DNA of 17,577 nucleotides from an uncultured Eggerthellaceae bacterium (GTDB lineage: Bacteria; Actinomycetota; Coriobacteriia; Coriobacteriales; Eggerthellaceae): NCBI GenBank assembly GCA_910585565.1, contig CAJUFC010000013.1, positions 1-17,577 of the forward strand. Direction: 5' to 3'. Shown in pieces: positions 5,699 to 12,698 of the stretch (the stretch's first letter is position 1; each line of letters starts with the position of its first letter). The notes below the pieces were generated by a model, which was not told the DNA's origin, ran no database searches, and saw nothing but the letters and a program-made list of their open reading frames with translations. The position numbers and the translations under genes were made by a program.

Positions 5699-7615
5699 CT
5701 AGTGGATGCCCGGCCACATGGCGCCAACGGCCGGCTCGTAGGTGTCGGCGTTGTCTGCGTCGGTCGGTATCACGCCGAACTCTTTCAAGAGGCCGTAGAC
5801 GTCGGTGCCCTTGATCTCGTCGAGCCCCTTGGCCAACGCCAGCTTCTCGATGATGCTCATGTTCATGTCCGTTGCCGGCTTGCCGTCGCGCAGCAGCACG
5901 GTGGCGTTCAGAAGCGCGCGCACGTCGAAAGCGCTGCCCCACACCTCAGGCACGCCGCGGTCGATGTCGAGCAGCGTGTAGACGGCCTCCATGCCGGTGC
6001 GCATGGAGTACTCGGTGGTGAAGATGGTGTCGCGTGGCGTCTCGGCGAACTGCCCGATGAAGGCGAAGTTGACGGCTCCGTGAGGCACGATGAGCGGGCG
6101 GTCGTCAGAGGCGCGCGGCATGAAGAACGCCGTGATGTAGGGCATCATGCACGGCACCGTGTTGGCGCTTGTCGCTGCCAGCTCCTCGATCTGGTCCTCC
6201 GGCACGCCAAGGTGATAGAGCCATTCCTCGCAGATCTCGCGCCCGGTGCATGCGCGCATGGGCTTTTTCACGTAGTTGCCCGGCTTGTCGGTGAACAGGC
6301 CGTAGAGCCACACGCACACCTGCCCCGGCTTTTGTGCGCGGAACTGCGGCTGGCGGTTGATGGTCCAGCTGAGCAGCCAGTTCGAGTCCTTGACGGACAC
6401 GATGCCGCCGGTGACCACGTTGCCCGACAAGGGGTCGCGCTGGCAGATGGCCTCGATGTAGGGCAGGATGCGTTCGTCCAGCGTCGTCACCGTGGCACTT
6501 TCCCAGTTGCTGAGCTCTGGCGAGCCGCAGAACTTCTCGGGGTGGCCGAACTCGGGGCTTTGGGCGGCGATGCGCTTCCACAGATCCCAGCCGTCGCCCG
6601 GCGTGAGCTCGGGCTTGAACGCGGCCGGTGCATCCTGGCTTCCGAACGACGAGTGCGCAACACAGCTGCCGGGCGTGATGAACACGAGGTCGTTCTCGGA
6701 AAGCGCAATGACCTCCTCGGCGCCTTGCGGGGCGGGATTGCCGCTGTCGGGTAGCCCTACGGCGGCAGCCTGGCCGGCCGCGTCGCTGTCGTGCACGAAC
6801 CGCAGCTCGGTCGCCACCTTGCGGTCGTTGTCCTTGGCGTCCGAGCACGAGAACTCGATGTCGGTCACGTGCGTGTCGAACTGGAAGTCTACCCCGTGCG
6901 CCTTGAGGTAGTTTTCCAGCGGCAGGATCATCGACTCGTACTGATTGTAGCGCGTGAAGCGCAGGGCGCTGAAGTCGGGCAGGCCGCCGATGTGGTGCAC
7001 GAATCGCGTGACGTAGCGCTTCATCTCGAGCGCGCTGTGCCAGTTCTCGAACGCGAACATCGTACGCCAGTACAGCCAGAAGTTCGAATCTAGCACCTCG
7101 TCCGAGAAGTAGTCGGTGATCTTTTTGTCCTGCAGCTGGTCTTCGGGGGTGAAGAACAGGTTCATGATCTCCATGCAGGCCTTGTCCGAGAGGTTGAACT
7201 TGTTGTCGGTGTGCGCGTCCTTGCCGCGGTCCACCGTGGCGCGGCAGAGGGAATAGTTGGGGTCGCGCTTGTTGAGCCAGTAATAGTAGTCGAGCACGCT
7301 GACGCTGTCGTCTTCGATGGAGGGCACGTCGCGGAAGACGTCCCACATGACCTCGAAGTGGTTGTCCATCTCGCGGCCGCCGCGCATGGTGTAGCCCAGC
7401 TGCGCATAGTCCCAGCCGTCGCATGCGCCGCCCGCGCGCGGGTCACGCTCGAGGATGTGGATGCGCTCGCCAGGCATCTGGGCGTCGCGTACCAGATAGA
7501 ACGCCGTCGTCAGGCCGGCGAGGCCCGCTCCGATGATGTATGCCTGCTTGTTCTCGACGCCCTCGGGCTTGAGGGGATGGGCGAAGGCCTCGTAGTTGCC
7601 GCTCGAGTAATACAT
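5699..7615 (-). CDS. ohyA: Oleate hydratase (myosin-cross-reactive antigen family)
   Basis: This 638-residue FAD enzyme of the MCRA family (EC 4.2.1.53) adds water to the cis-9 bond of unsaturated fatty acids, giving 10-hydroxy acids. The N-terminus MYYSSGNYEAFAHPLKPEG is nearly signature-identical to family members. The FAD motif GAGLAG is at 29-34 and RGGREMDNHFE at 78-88. From this start, Glu82 and Tyr201 fall on the same numbers as the catalytic Glu82/Tyr201 I recall for the Staphylococcus aureus enzyme, which supports the start. ATG 7615 also has AAGGAA eight bases upstream; ATG 7657 has none. No signal peptide is seen; the family binds FAD and acts at the inner membrane face. It is not in the molybdoenzyme operon, since a terminator lies between (7815-7854). 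Likely role: detoxifying host or dietary unsaturated fatty acids. Confidence 0.95.
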   Translation of the reverse strand: MYYSSGNYEAFAHPLKPEGVENKQAYIIGAGLAGLTTAFYLVRDAQMPGERIHILERDPRAGGACDGWDYAQLGYTMRGGREMDNHFEVMWDVFRDVPSIEDDSVSVLDYYYWLNKRDPNYSLCRATVDRGKDAHTDNKFNLSDKACMEIMNLFFTPEDQLQDKKITDYFSDEVLDSNFWLYWRTMFAFENWHSALEMKRYVTRFVHHIGGLPDFSALRFTRYNQYESMILPLENYLKAHGVDFQFDTHVTDIEFSCSDAKDNDRKVATELRFVHDSDAAGQAAAVGLPDSGNPAPQGAEEVIALSENDLVFITPGSCVAHSSFGSQDAPAAFKPELTPGDGWDLWKRIAAQSPEFGHPEKFCGSPELSNWESATVTTLDERILPYIEAICQRDPLSGNVVTGGIVSVKDSNWLLSWTINRQPQFRAQKPGQVCVWLYGLFTDKPGNYVKKPMRACTGREICEEWLYHLGVPEDQIEELAATSANTVPCMMPYITAFFMPRASDDRPLIVPHGAVNFAFIGQFAETPRDTIFTTEYSMRTGMEAVYTLLDIDRGVPEVWGSAFDVRALLNATVLLRDGKPATDMNMSIIEKLALAKGLDEIKGTDVYGLLKEFGVIPTDADNADTYEPAVGAMWPGIH

Positions 7616-7700
7616 GACTTCACTTCCTTCGGGTAAGACCGTGTCCGTATTGCTCATCTTGCAGCTTGTGCGCGGCGCGCGTCGCGCCACCCAGCGAGTT

Positions 7701-7728
7701 GTTGCCGAAGCGATGCTGCATCGTTGCC
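7701..7728. promoter_or_regulatory. Possible operator upstream of oleate hydratase
   Basis: An odd-length palindrome CGATGC-T-GCATCG (7711-7723) is flanked by direct copies of GTTGCC at 7701-7706 and 7723-7728. It lies about 90 bases before the oleate hydratase start. I see no clear -35/-10 pair nearby. The rest of 7616-7814 shows no gene. Confidence 0.3.
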
Positions 7729-7810
7729 TAGGCTGCCCCGAGCGCGGCTGCTGCCCCGCGCGACTGCCGGCGTAGCGGCGCCGGTTCCTGGTGCGTCACG
7801 CCTCGCAAAC

Positions 7811-7854
7811 GAAAGCGCCCCGCTCGCTGCCTGAGGGGGCAACGAGCGGGGCGC
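7811..7854 (-). terminator. Intrinsic-type terminator of the molybdoenzyme operon
   Basis: GCGCCCCGCTCG (7815-7826) and CGAGCGGGGCGC (7843-7854) form a perfect 12-bp stem, with TGCC/GGCA pairing possible in the 16-base loop. On the minus strand it is followed by TTTC. It lies about 50 bases behind the ferredoxin stop codon and separates that operon from oleate hydratase. Confidence 0.75.
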
Positions 7855-7905
7855 GTGCGCAAGGACAGGCCATATGCGCTGGCCTCGCGTGCGTACGTTT
7901 GGGCG

Positions 7906-8322
7906 CTATCGGGCCGAAGCGTAGACGATGTTGGCGCGCGTGTCCGCGCCGGCGGTGTCCAGCTCCCAGAACCGGGCACCCCGGCCCTCCATGCGGGCCT
8001 TCTCCTGCGAGAAGGCCGACTCGGCGTCAGCATCGTCGCCGAACGCGAGGGCGAAGGTGGGGCAGTCCATCTGGCAGAACGGCGGCTGCCCCTCGGCGAT
8101 GCGGGGCGCGCAGAACGTGCAACTTGGCAGATAGATTGGCTGCCAGGTCATCTTGAGGTCGGGATAGACGCCAGCAGGGCGGTCTATGCCCTTGCCCGAG
8201 CCGTGCGTCTCCACTTCCACCCGATATTCGTCGTCGGCGAGGTGGTTGCCTACCTTGCAGGCCATGGCGCACGTCCAGCAGCCGATGCAGCGGTCGAGGT
8301 CAACGAGCATCTTGCATGTCAT
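7906..8322 (-). CDS. Short two-cluster 4Fe-4S ferredoxin subunit (DmsB/NrfC-like)
   Basis: This 138-residue protein should carry electrons to or from the molybdoenzyme encoded just upstream. Cysteine group one is CIGCWTCAMAC (C12, C15, C18, C22). The second is CTFCAPRIAEGQPPFCQMDCP (C68, C71, C83, C87), followed by TFALAFGD. These match the first and last of the four cysteine groups of DmsB-type subunits, which run about 200 residues. The two middle groups are absent, leaving a self-consistent two-cluster ferredoxin. Cys3 is extra. There is no signal peptide or membrane segment, so it is cytoplasmic. The gene begins six bases after the molybdoenzyme stop, with AGGAGG overlapping that stop region (11 bases before ATG). 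It is the last gene before the terminator at 7811-7854. The electron donor is unknown. Confidence 0.88.
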   Translation of the reverse strand: MTCKMLVDLDRCIGCWTCAMACKVGNHLADDEYRVEVETHGSGKGIDRPAGVYPDLKMTWQPIYLPSCTFCAPRIAEGQPPFCQMDCPTFALAFGDDADAESAFSQEKARMEGRGARFWELDTAGADTRANIVYASAR

Positions 8323-8328
8323 GGCGAT

Positions 8329-10752
8329 CTACGCCTCCTTCACTATGTCGATGGACGGGTTGGGCACGACGGGGCGGTCGTACTTGCGGATGTCGCACCA
8401 CGAGTCCCAATAGCAGTCGGTCGAACCCGTGAGCGAGCTCATGGCCTCCACGTAGGGGTTGGGGTGGTGTCCCGCTGCCAGCCAGTCTGAGAACCACTTG
8501 TCTTCGACGGGGCCTTGCGACTCCTGCCCGGCACACTGGTGCGTGATCTCGGAATAGGTGCCCTCCTCGAACTGGCGACGCCTCCAGCCGAACCACACGT
8601 GCACCGTGCCCTCGGGGATGCTCTCGTCAAGATCGAGCCGCGTCACGACATGCCCGCGCTCGTTGAACACCTCGACGGTGTCGTCCTGTGCGAGGCTCAG
8701 GCGCTCGGCGTCCTTCGGGTTGAGCCTCGTCGCGGGCGTGCCGCCCGACAGCTTGACCGTGATGGGGTCGTCGGTGAAGCTCGACTGCATGAAGAAGCGC
8801 TGGCGCCCGGTGAAGAGCTGGTAGGGATACGTCTCCGACTTGCCGATCTTGTTCGGCTCGAGGACGCGCGTCGTCTCCATGCCGACCGGCACGAGCTTTT
8901 CTGCGTACATGATTTCCATGCGCCCGGTCTCGTTGTCCAGCACCTCGGCTGGGTTGAGATACGGGGTGTACTTGGGCTCGGGCGGCGCTGCAGCGCGGAT
9001 GATCTTTTCCTTCTTCAGACGCTCGTAGGTGATGGGCGGGTCTACCATCGCGATGAGCGGATACGGGGTCTGCAGGCGCACGTCGATGTATTCGGGGATG
9101 CTCATCGTGAAGTAGTCGCCAAGCCCCACGCGCTTCGCCAGCTCGCTGAACACCCACACCGGCTCGTGGCAGTCGCCTTGCGGCTCGATGGCCGGCTCCT
9201 GCAAGATGACGTGGTTGTAGCACGCGCCCGTGATGAGGTCTTCGCGCTCGAAGGACATGCAGTCGGGCAGCACGTAGTCAGCGATCTCGCCGGTGTCGGT
9301 CAGCCACACGTCATAGTCGACGACGAGGTCCATGTCGCGCACGACATCCAGCCAGCGCTGGCGGTCGGGCTGCTGGTGCACGGGGTTGCCGCTGCAGACG
9401 ATGAGCGCCTTGTAGGGGCTGTCGTCCGCCTCGGCGCGTGCGAACCACTCGGCCATGCGCACGGGCACCGACTTCACGCCAGCCACGCCGTCGGGGCAGC
9501 TGATGGGCAGGTCGTTGAACACGAGCGGGTAGCTTTGCAGCTGCAGCGCCTCGAAGACGCCCGAGCCGGGCTTGCCGAGGCGACCGGTGAGCGCACCCAG
9601 CAGCAGGAACTGGCGGTACGTCTCGTTGGAGTTGCGGTAGCGCAGCCCATAGCCTGACAGGATGAAGGCGTTCTCGGCTTCCACCCAGTCGCGGGCAAGC
9701 CGCTCGACGTCCTCTACCGGGATGCCGCATTTCTCGGAGGCCAGCTCGAAGGTGTACTCGGATGCGCGCTCCTTCAGCACCTGCAGGGCCGTGGTGTAGC
9801 TGCGGCCGTTCACCTCGTAGTGACCGAAGAGCGCCACTTCGGCGCCCTCCGGATAGGCGCCTGCCTTGGCGGCCACCGGTGCCGCGGCGCCTGCGGCAGC
9901 GTCCCAGACGTAGAAGTAGCCGCCATCCTCGCTGCGGGCGAGCAGGCCCGTCTCATCATCGACGAGGTATCCGGCGATGGTGCGGGCGCGCAGGTAATCG
10001 TCAGCCTGCAAGTCGTTTTCGAGGATGTAGTTCACCATGGTCATGGCGAGGTATCCGTCAGAGGCGGGCTTCATGGCGACGAACTCGTCAGCGAATCCGG
10101 CGGTGCCGTCGAAGATGAGGCCCAGATCCACGATGCGCGCACCGTTCTCGCGGGCGACGACGAGGTTCTTGGCACAACGCATCTGGTTCTCGATGGGGTT
10201 GCAGCCCCACACGTAGATGAGGTCGGTCTCGTTCATGATGCGCGGGTCGATCACCGTGCGCGGGAACTCGCTGCCCGCGTTGTAGAACTCGGCGTAGAAT
10301 GGCCCGTTGTCCAGCCCGATGGAGCCAAGCGGCACCGTGACGCCGAACGTGTTGGCGAAGCGGAACGGCATCAGGTTCTCGAAGCTGTACTGGGCCGGCA
10401 CGCCTGCGCCCAGGTTCCACAGAACGACCGACTCAGGCCCGTGCTCGTCGCGGATGCGGCACAGTTTCTCGCCAATCTCGTCGAGCGCCTGGTCCCAGCT
10501 GATCTCCTCGAACTGCCCGCTGCCGCGCTCGCCGACGCGCTTGAGCGGCTTTTTCAGGCGCTTGGGGTCGTAGGGCTGGCGTCCTGCCAAGCAGCCTTTC
10601 TGGCAGATGTGGCCGTCTGGCTCCTCGGGCGGCGAGTAGATGATGCGCTCCATGCGCTCGATCTTGCCATCCTTCACGATGGTCTTGAGCGCGCAATAGT
10701 CGTGGTCTCCCCATCCGGGGCATGCCGTATAGACGAACGACTCTTCTGACAT
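8329..10752 (-). CDS. Molybdopterin (bis-MGD) oxidoreductase, DMSO reductase superfamily, substrate unknown
   Basis: This catalytic subunit has about 807 residues. An N-terminal cluster region (C11, C20, C50, C54) is followed by the Molybdopterin domain (ISWDQALDEIGEKL; VWGCNPIENQ; FILSGYGLRYRNS; VCSGNPVHQQPD; DTGEIADYVLPDC) and a C-terminal molydop-binding domain from about residue 642 (YPYQLFTGRQRFFMQSS). The usual Cys between C11 and C20 is Asp16. By alignment with acetylene hydratase (CIGNTAG), Ser144 in SIGLDNG is my candidate molybdenum ligand. There is no Tat signal, so it is cytoplasmic. The ATG at 10752 has GAGGAG six bases upstream; TTG 10758 is rejected. It is operonic with the short ferredoxin and divergent from a tandem MarR regulator. 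Related cytoplasmic enzymes include pyrogallol transhydroxylase, acetylene hydratase and gut catechol dehydroxylases, but the substrate cannot be read from sequence. Confidence 0.9.
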   Translation of the reverse strand: MSEESFVYTACPGWGDHDYCALKTIVKDGKIERMERIIYSPPEEPDGHICQKGCLAGRQPYDPKRLKKPLKRVGERGSGQFEEISWDQALDEIGEKLCRIRDEHGPESVVLWNLGAGVPAQYSFENLMPFRFANTFGVTVPLGSIGLDNGPFYAEFYNAGSEFPRTVIDPRIMNETDLIYVWGCNPIENQMRCAKNLVVARENGARIVDLGLIFDGTAGFADEFVAMKPASDGYLAMTMVNYILENDLQADDYLRARTIAGYLVDDETGLLARSEDGGYFYVWDAAAGAAAPVAAKAGAYPEGAEVALFGHYEVNGRSYTTALQVLKERASEYTFELASEKCGIPVEDVERLARDWVEAENAFILSGYGLRYRNSNETYRQFLLLGALTGRLGKPGSGVFEALQLQSYPLVFNDLPISCPDGVAGVKSVPVRMAEWFARAEADDSPYKALIVCSGNPVHQQPDRQRWLDVVRDMDLVVDYDVWLTDTGEIADYVLPDCMSFEREDLITGACYNHVILQEPAIEPQGDCHEPVWVFSELAKRVGLGDYFTMSIPEYIDVRLQTPYPLIAMVDPPITYERLKKEKIIRAAAPPEPKYTPYLNPAEVLDNETGRMEIMYAEKLVPVGMETTRVLEPNKIGKSETYPYQLFTGRQRFFMQSSFTDDPITVKLSGGTPATRLNPKDAERLSLAQDDTVEVFNERGHVVTRLDLDESIPEGTVHVWFGWRRRQFEEGTYSEITHQCAGQESQGPVEDKWFSDWLAAGHHPNPYVEAMSSLTGSTDCYWDSWCDIRKYDRPVVPNPSIDIVKEA

Positions 10753-10851
10753 GTGCAACTCCTCTCATTGCGGTCGCATGTCTTCGACGCTTTGCGCCGA
10801 AGGTCGCTGATTCAAGCATAGCCGCGCTCTCCGGCGCGTAAAGCATCCTCC

Positions 10852-10868
10852 GTTGACAATGTGACAAC
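10852..10868. promoter_or_regulatory. Candidate MarR operator dyad over the regulator's -35 box
   Basis: GTTGACAATGTGACAAC has dyad symmetry of the form GTTGnCAnnnTGnCAAC (12 of 17 positions symmetric). It sits in an AT-rich island in otherwise GC-rich DNA, in the divergent gap between the molybdoenzyme and the tandem MarR gene, and overlaps TTGACA at 10853-10858. A regulator bound there could control both directions. Confidence 0.5.
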
Positions 10869-10881
10869 TTGATAATATTGT
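10853..10881 (+). promoter_or_regulatory. Candidate promoter of the tandem MarR gene
   Basis: A consensus -35 box TTGACA (10853-10858), a 17-base spacer and TATTGT (10876-10881) face the regulator. The transcript would start near 10888, with a leader of about 76 bases to ATG 10964. The opposite-strand promoter is less clear; TTTACG-N16-TATGCT, about 80 bases before the molybdoenzyme start, is a weak candidate. Confidence 0.5.
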
Positions 10882-10963
10882 GATTGAATTAAATCGGATG
10901 TAAGCCATCGGAAGGCCGCCACCCGCGGCCCGTCGCATGAACACGAATCCCAAGGAGGCCGGA

Positions 10964-11899
10964 ATGGATGCGGTGAGGGAGGGCACTCAGAGGCAGGCGC
11001 TGGAGAATCGCGCGGATCCTCGGCATTTCTCGGCCATCGAGGGCGAGTCGGACTACCTCACGCTCATGAATCTGCTCTTCAAGTCGATAAGCCAGGTGCT
11101 TGCCGGGCGTTGCTCGATCACGGCCTTGCAGTACCGCATGTTGCTCCGCCTGCTCGGCGCCGCTGGCCGCACGCTGCGCACCACCGACCTGGCTGAGAAC
11201 CTTCATGTCTGTGCCAGCACTATCTCGGCGGCTGTGCCAAAGCTGGTCGAGGACCGCTTCGTCGTGCGCGCCGAGGACCCCAACGACATGCGCGTCGTGT
11301 CGCTGACGCTCACCGATGCCGGCGTCGAGGAGATCGACAAGGCCGACTACCACGTCGGCGCGTTTTTGCAGTCCTACTGGCGCAACCTCACGCCCGAGCA
11401 GTTGGAGGCGGCCTTCGCCAGTTCGACGAATGCGGCGGCGCTGCATAATGCGACGCGCATCGAGAACGGGAACTGCCGGCTGGACACCGCGTTTTTCGAC
11501 GCCGTCATGATATCGCGCACCCTCACCTCCGCGCGGCTCGGCGAATTCGGGTTGAACACATCGATGTATCGCATCCTAGTGGCGTTGCGCGTGCTGGGGC
11601 TGGGCGCCACCGCGTCGCGAGTGGCGAAGTATCTCTTCCTGAAAAGCAGTGACGTCACCTCTCCGTTGAAGGCGCTCGAGGCCAAGGGCCTCATATCCAA
11701 GGAGCGCAACGCCGACAACCGGCGCACGAAGGCGCTTGCCCTCACGCAAAAGGGCTGGGATCTGGTCGAAGAACTGGCGCCCATCGTGCACGACACGCTG
11801 CTCGAGACGTGCCGAAGCGACGAGGGGGCCGTGCGGGTGCATTTGCAGGCCGCGCGCGAGGTCGTGTCCCGCGAACGCGGTGCCTCGCTGTTCGTCTAG
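10964..11899 (+). CDS. Tandem MarR-family regulator with two winged-helix domains
   Basis: At 311 residues this is about twice the usual MarR length and holds two winged-helix units. The first spans about 54-125: TALQYRMLLRLL, TTDLAENLHVCASTISAAVPKLVEDRFV, and wing DPNDMRVVSLTLTDAG. The second spans about 198-268: TSMYRILVALRVL, ASRVAKYLFLKSSDVTSPLKALEAKGLI, and wing NADNRRTKALALTQKG. Helices between and after (126-190, 265-310) could replace the dimer helices, so one chain may act as a pseudo-dimer. The ATG at 10964 is chosen because AGGAGG lies five bases before it; ATG 10937 lacks a site. It is divergent from the molybdoenzyme operon and probably its ligand-responsive repressor or activator. 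The ligand could be the enzyme's substrate, but that is inference. Confidence 0.88.
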   Translation: MDAVREGTQRQALENRADPRHFSAIEGESDYLTLMNLLFKSISQVLAGRCSITALQYRMLLRLLGAAGRTLRTTDLAENLHVCASTISAAVPKLVEDRFVVRAEDPNDMRVVSLTLTDAGVEEIDKADYHVGAFLQSYWRNLTPEQLEAAFASSTNAAALHNATRIENGNCRLDTAFFDAVMISRTLTSARLGEFGLNTSMYRILVALRVLGLGATASRVAKYLFLKSSDVTSPLKALEAKGLISKERNADNRRTKALALTQKGWDLVEELAPIVHDTLLETCRSDEGAVRVHLQAAREVVSRERGASLFV

Positions 11900-12010
11900 G
11901 CCGTCCCGCTGATCTTCGCGACGAGACGCGTCAAAGCCACGGCGAGAACGCTCGGATTTGGGCGACGGCGCGGACGTGCGATACGCTCTGCGGCCGCAAT
12001 CGCCTTGTTG

Positions 12011-12047
12011 GCGGCAGGCGGCTGCCGCGTCCGACGGCGCGGCTTTT
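12011..12047 (+). terminator. Likely terminator behind the tandem MarR gene
   Basis: GCCGCG (12024-12029) and CGCGGC (12038-12043) form a stem followed by TTTT (12044-12047). An overlapping alternative hairpin, GCGGCAG-GCGG-CTGCCGC (12011-12028), competes with it. It lies about 125 bases after the regulator stop. The remaining sequence of 11900-12010 shows no gene; CGACGGCGCGG occurs directly repeated at 11963 and 12032. Confidence 0.5.
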
Positions 12048-12074
12048 CCGTTCGCCTCATATTTTGAAATCCGC

Positions 12075-12103
12075 TGCAACTTTTGGGGGCCTTGGTCCGT
12101 ATA
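12075..12103 (+). promoter_or_regulatory. Candidate autoregulatory ECF sigma promoter
   Basis: TGCAAC (12075-12080), 17 bases, then CGTATA (12098-12103) resembles the 'AAC ... CGTA' type of ECF promoter, as for Bacillus SigW (TGAAAC...CGTA). It lies about 60 bases before the ECF sigma gene, where an autoregulated promoter is expected. A TTTTG run follows the AAC, as often seen at such sites. Confidence 0.5.
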
Positions 12104-12161
12104 GGGGGTGAAGAGAGCGAGGAGGGCGTGGGGGCGTCCGGGAAGGGGGACGAGGGAGCCA

Positions 12162-12698
12162 ATGGGGTCAGAAGAGGTCGAGGCTGCGATGGGGCGGTGG
12201 GGGGACGCCGTGTGGCGGCTGTGCCTGGCGCGGCTGCGCCATCGATTGGATGCCGAAGACGCGTTCCAGGAGACGTTCTTGGCGCTGCTGCGGGCTGCGC
12301 CGACATTCGAAAGCAACGAGCACGAGAAGGCGTGGCTTCTGCGGTGCGCCTGCAACTGCACGAACGACGTCTTTCGCTCGCGCAAGCGGCACCGCGCGCT
12401 CAGCCTGGATGACGCTGGCATGAGCGGTGCGACGGGGACTGCGGCCGGGGCGGTCGAGGTAGCCAGCGAAATACCGCCTGGCATGGCCGCCGACGCTGAG
12501 CTGGCCTCTGCGCTCAGGCGGCTCACCGACAGCCAGCGCGTGGCCGTGCATCTGTATTACTACGAGGGATATTCGGTCGAAGAGATAGCGCGCATCACGG
12601 CTCAGAAGGGTTCGACGGTACGGTCGCATCTGCATCGCGCGCGCAAGGCGCTCAAGAAGGAATTGGAGGCGAGTGCTCCATGCGAGATGACGAGATAA
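12162..12698 (+). CDS. ECF-type RNA polymerase sigma factor
   Basis: This 178-residue protein has sigma region 2 at about 12-77 (WRLCLARLRHRLDAEDAFQETFLALL, then EKAWLLRCACNCTNDVFRSRKRH) and sigma region 4 at about 114-168 (LRRLTDSQRVAVHLYYYEGYSVEEIARITAQKGSTVRSHLHRARKALKKEL), joined by a Gly/Ala-rich linker. It lacks regions 1 and 3, as ECF factors do. ATG 12162 follows GAGGGAG; the frame extends back to GTG 12108, but those residues are unlike a sigma factor and lie at the predicted transcript start. Its last 19 bases overlap the start of the membrane protein downstream, so the two are translationally coupled and that protein is probably its anti-sigma factor. The regulon probably includes this operon. 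Confidence 0.9.
   Translation: MGSEEVEAAMGRWGDAVWRLCLARLRHRLDAEDAFQETFLALLRAAPTFESNEHEKAWLLRCACNCTNDVFRSRKRHRALSLDDAGMSGATGTAAGAVEVASEIPPGMAADAELASALRRLTDSQRVAVHLYYYEGYSVEEIARITAQKGSTVRSHLHRARKALKKELEASAPCEMTR

Noticed and set aside
7616..7690. Longer N-terminus for oleate hydratase (ATG 7657 or further upstream)
   Set aside because: The family begins MYYS.GNYEAF, which is ATG 7615 with AAGGAA upstream; catalytic numbering also fits that start.
8515..9657. Plus-strand open frame (380 codons) opposite the molybdoenzyme
   Set aside because: It is a shadow of the molybdoenzyme codon pattern, with Val/His/Arg-rich composition and no recognisable motif; the same applies to 9820-10749 and 5681-6754.
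10937..10963. Upstream ATG at 10937 as the start of the tandem MarR protein
   Set aside because: It has no ribosome binding site, whereas ATG 10964 has AGGAGG at five bases.
12108..12161. GTG 12108 as start of the ECF sigma factor
   Set aside because: It lies at the predicted transcript start, and the added residues are basic and unlike sigma region 2.
11576..12526. Minus-strand open frame spanning the MarR end, the intergenic region and the sigma gene
   Set aside because: It overlaps two real genes antisense and has low-complexity Ser/Arg/Ala composition.
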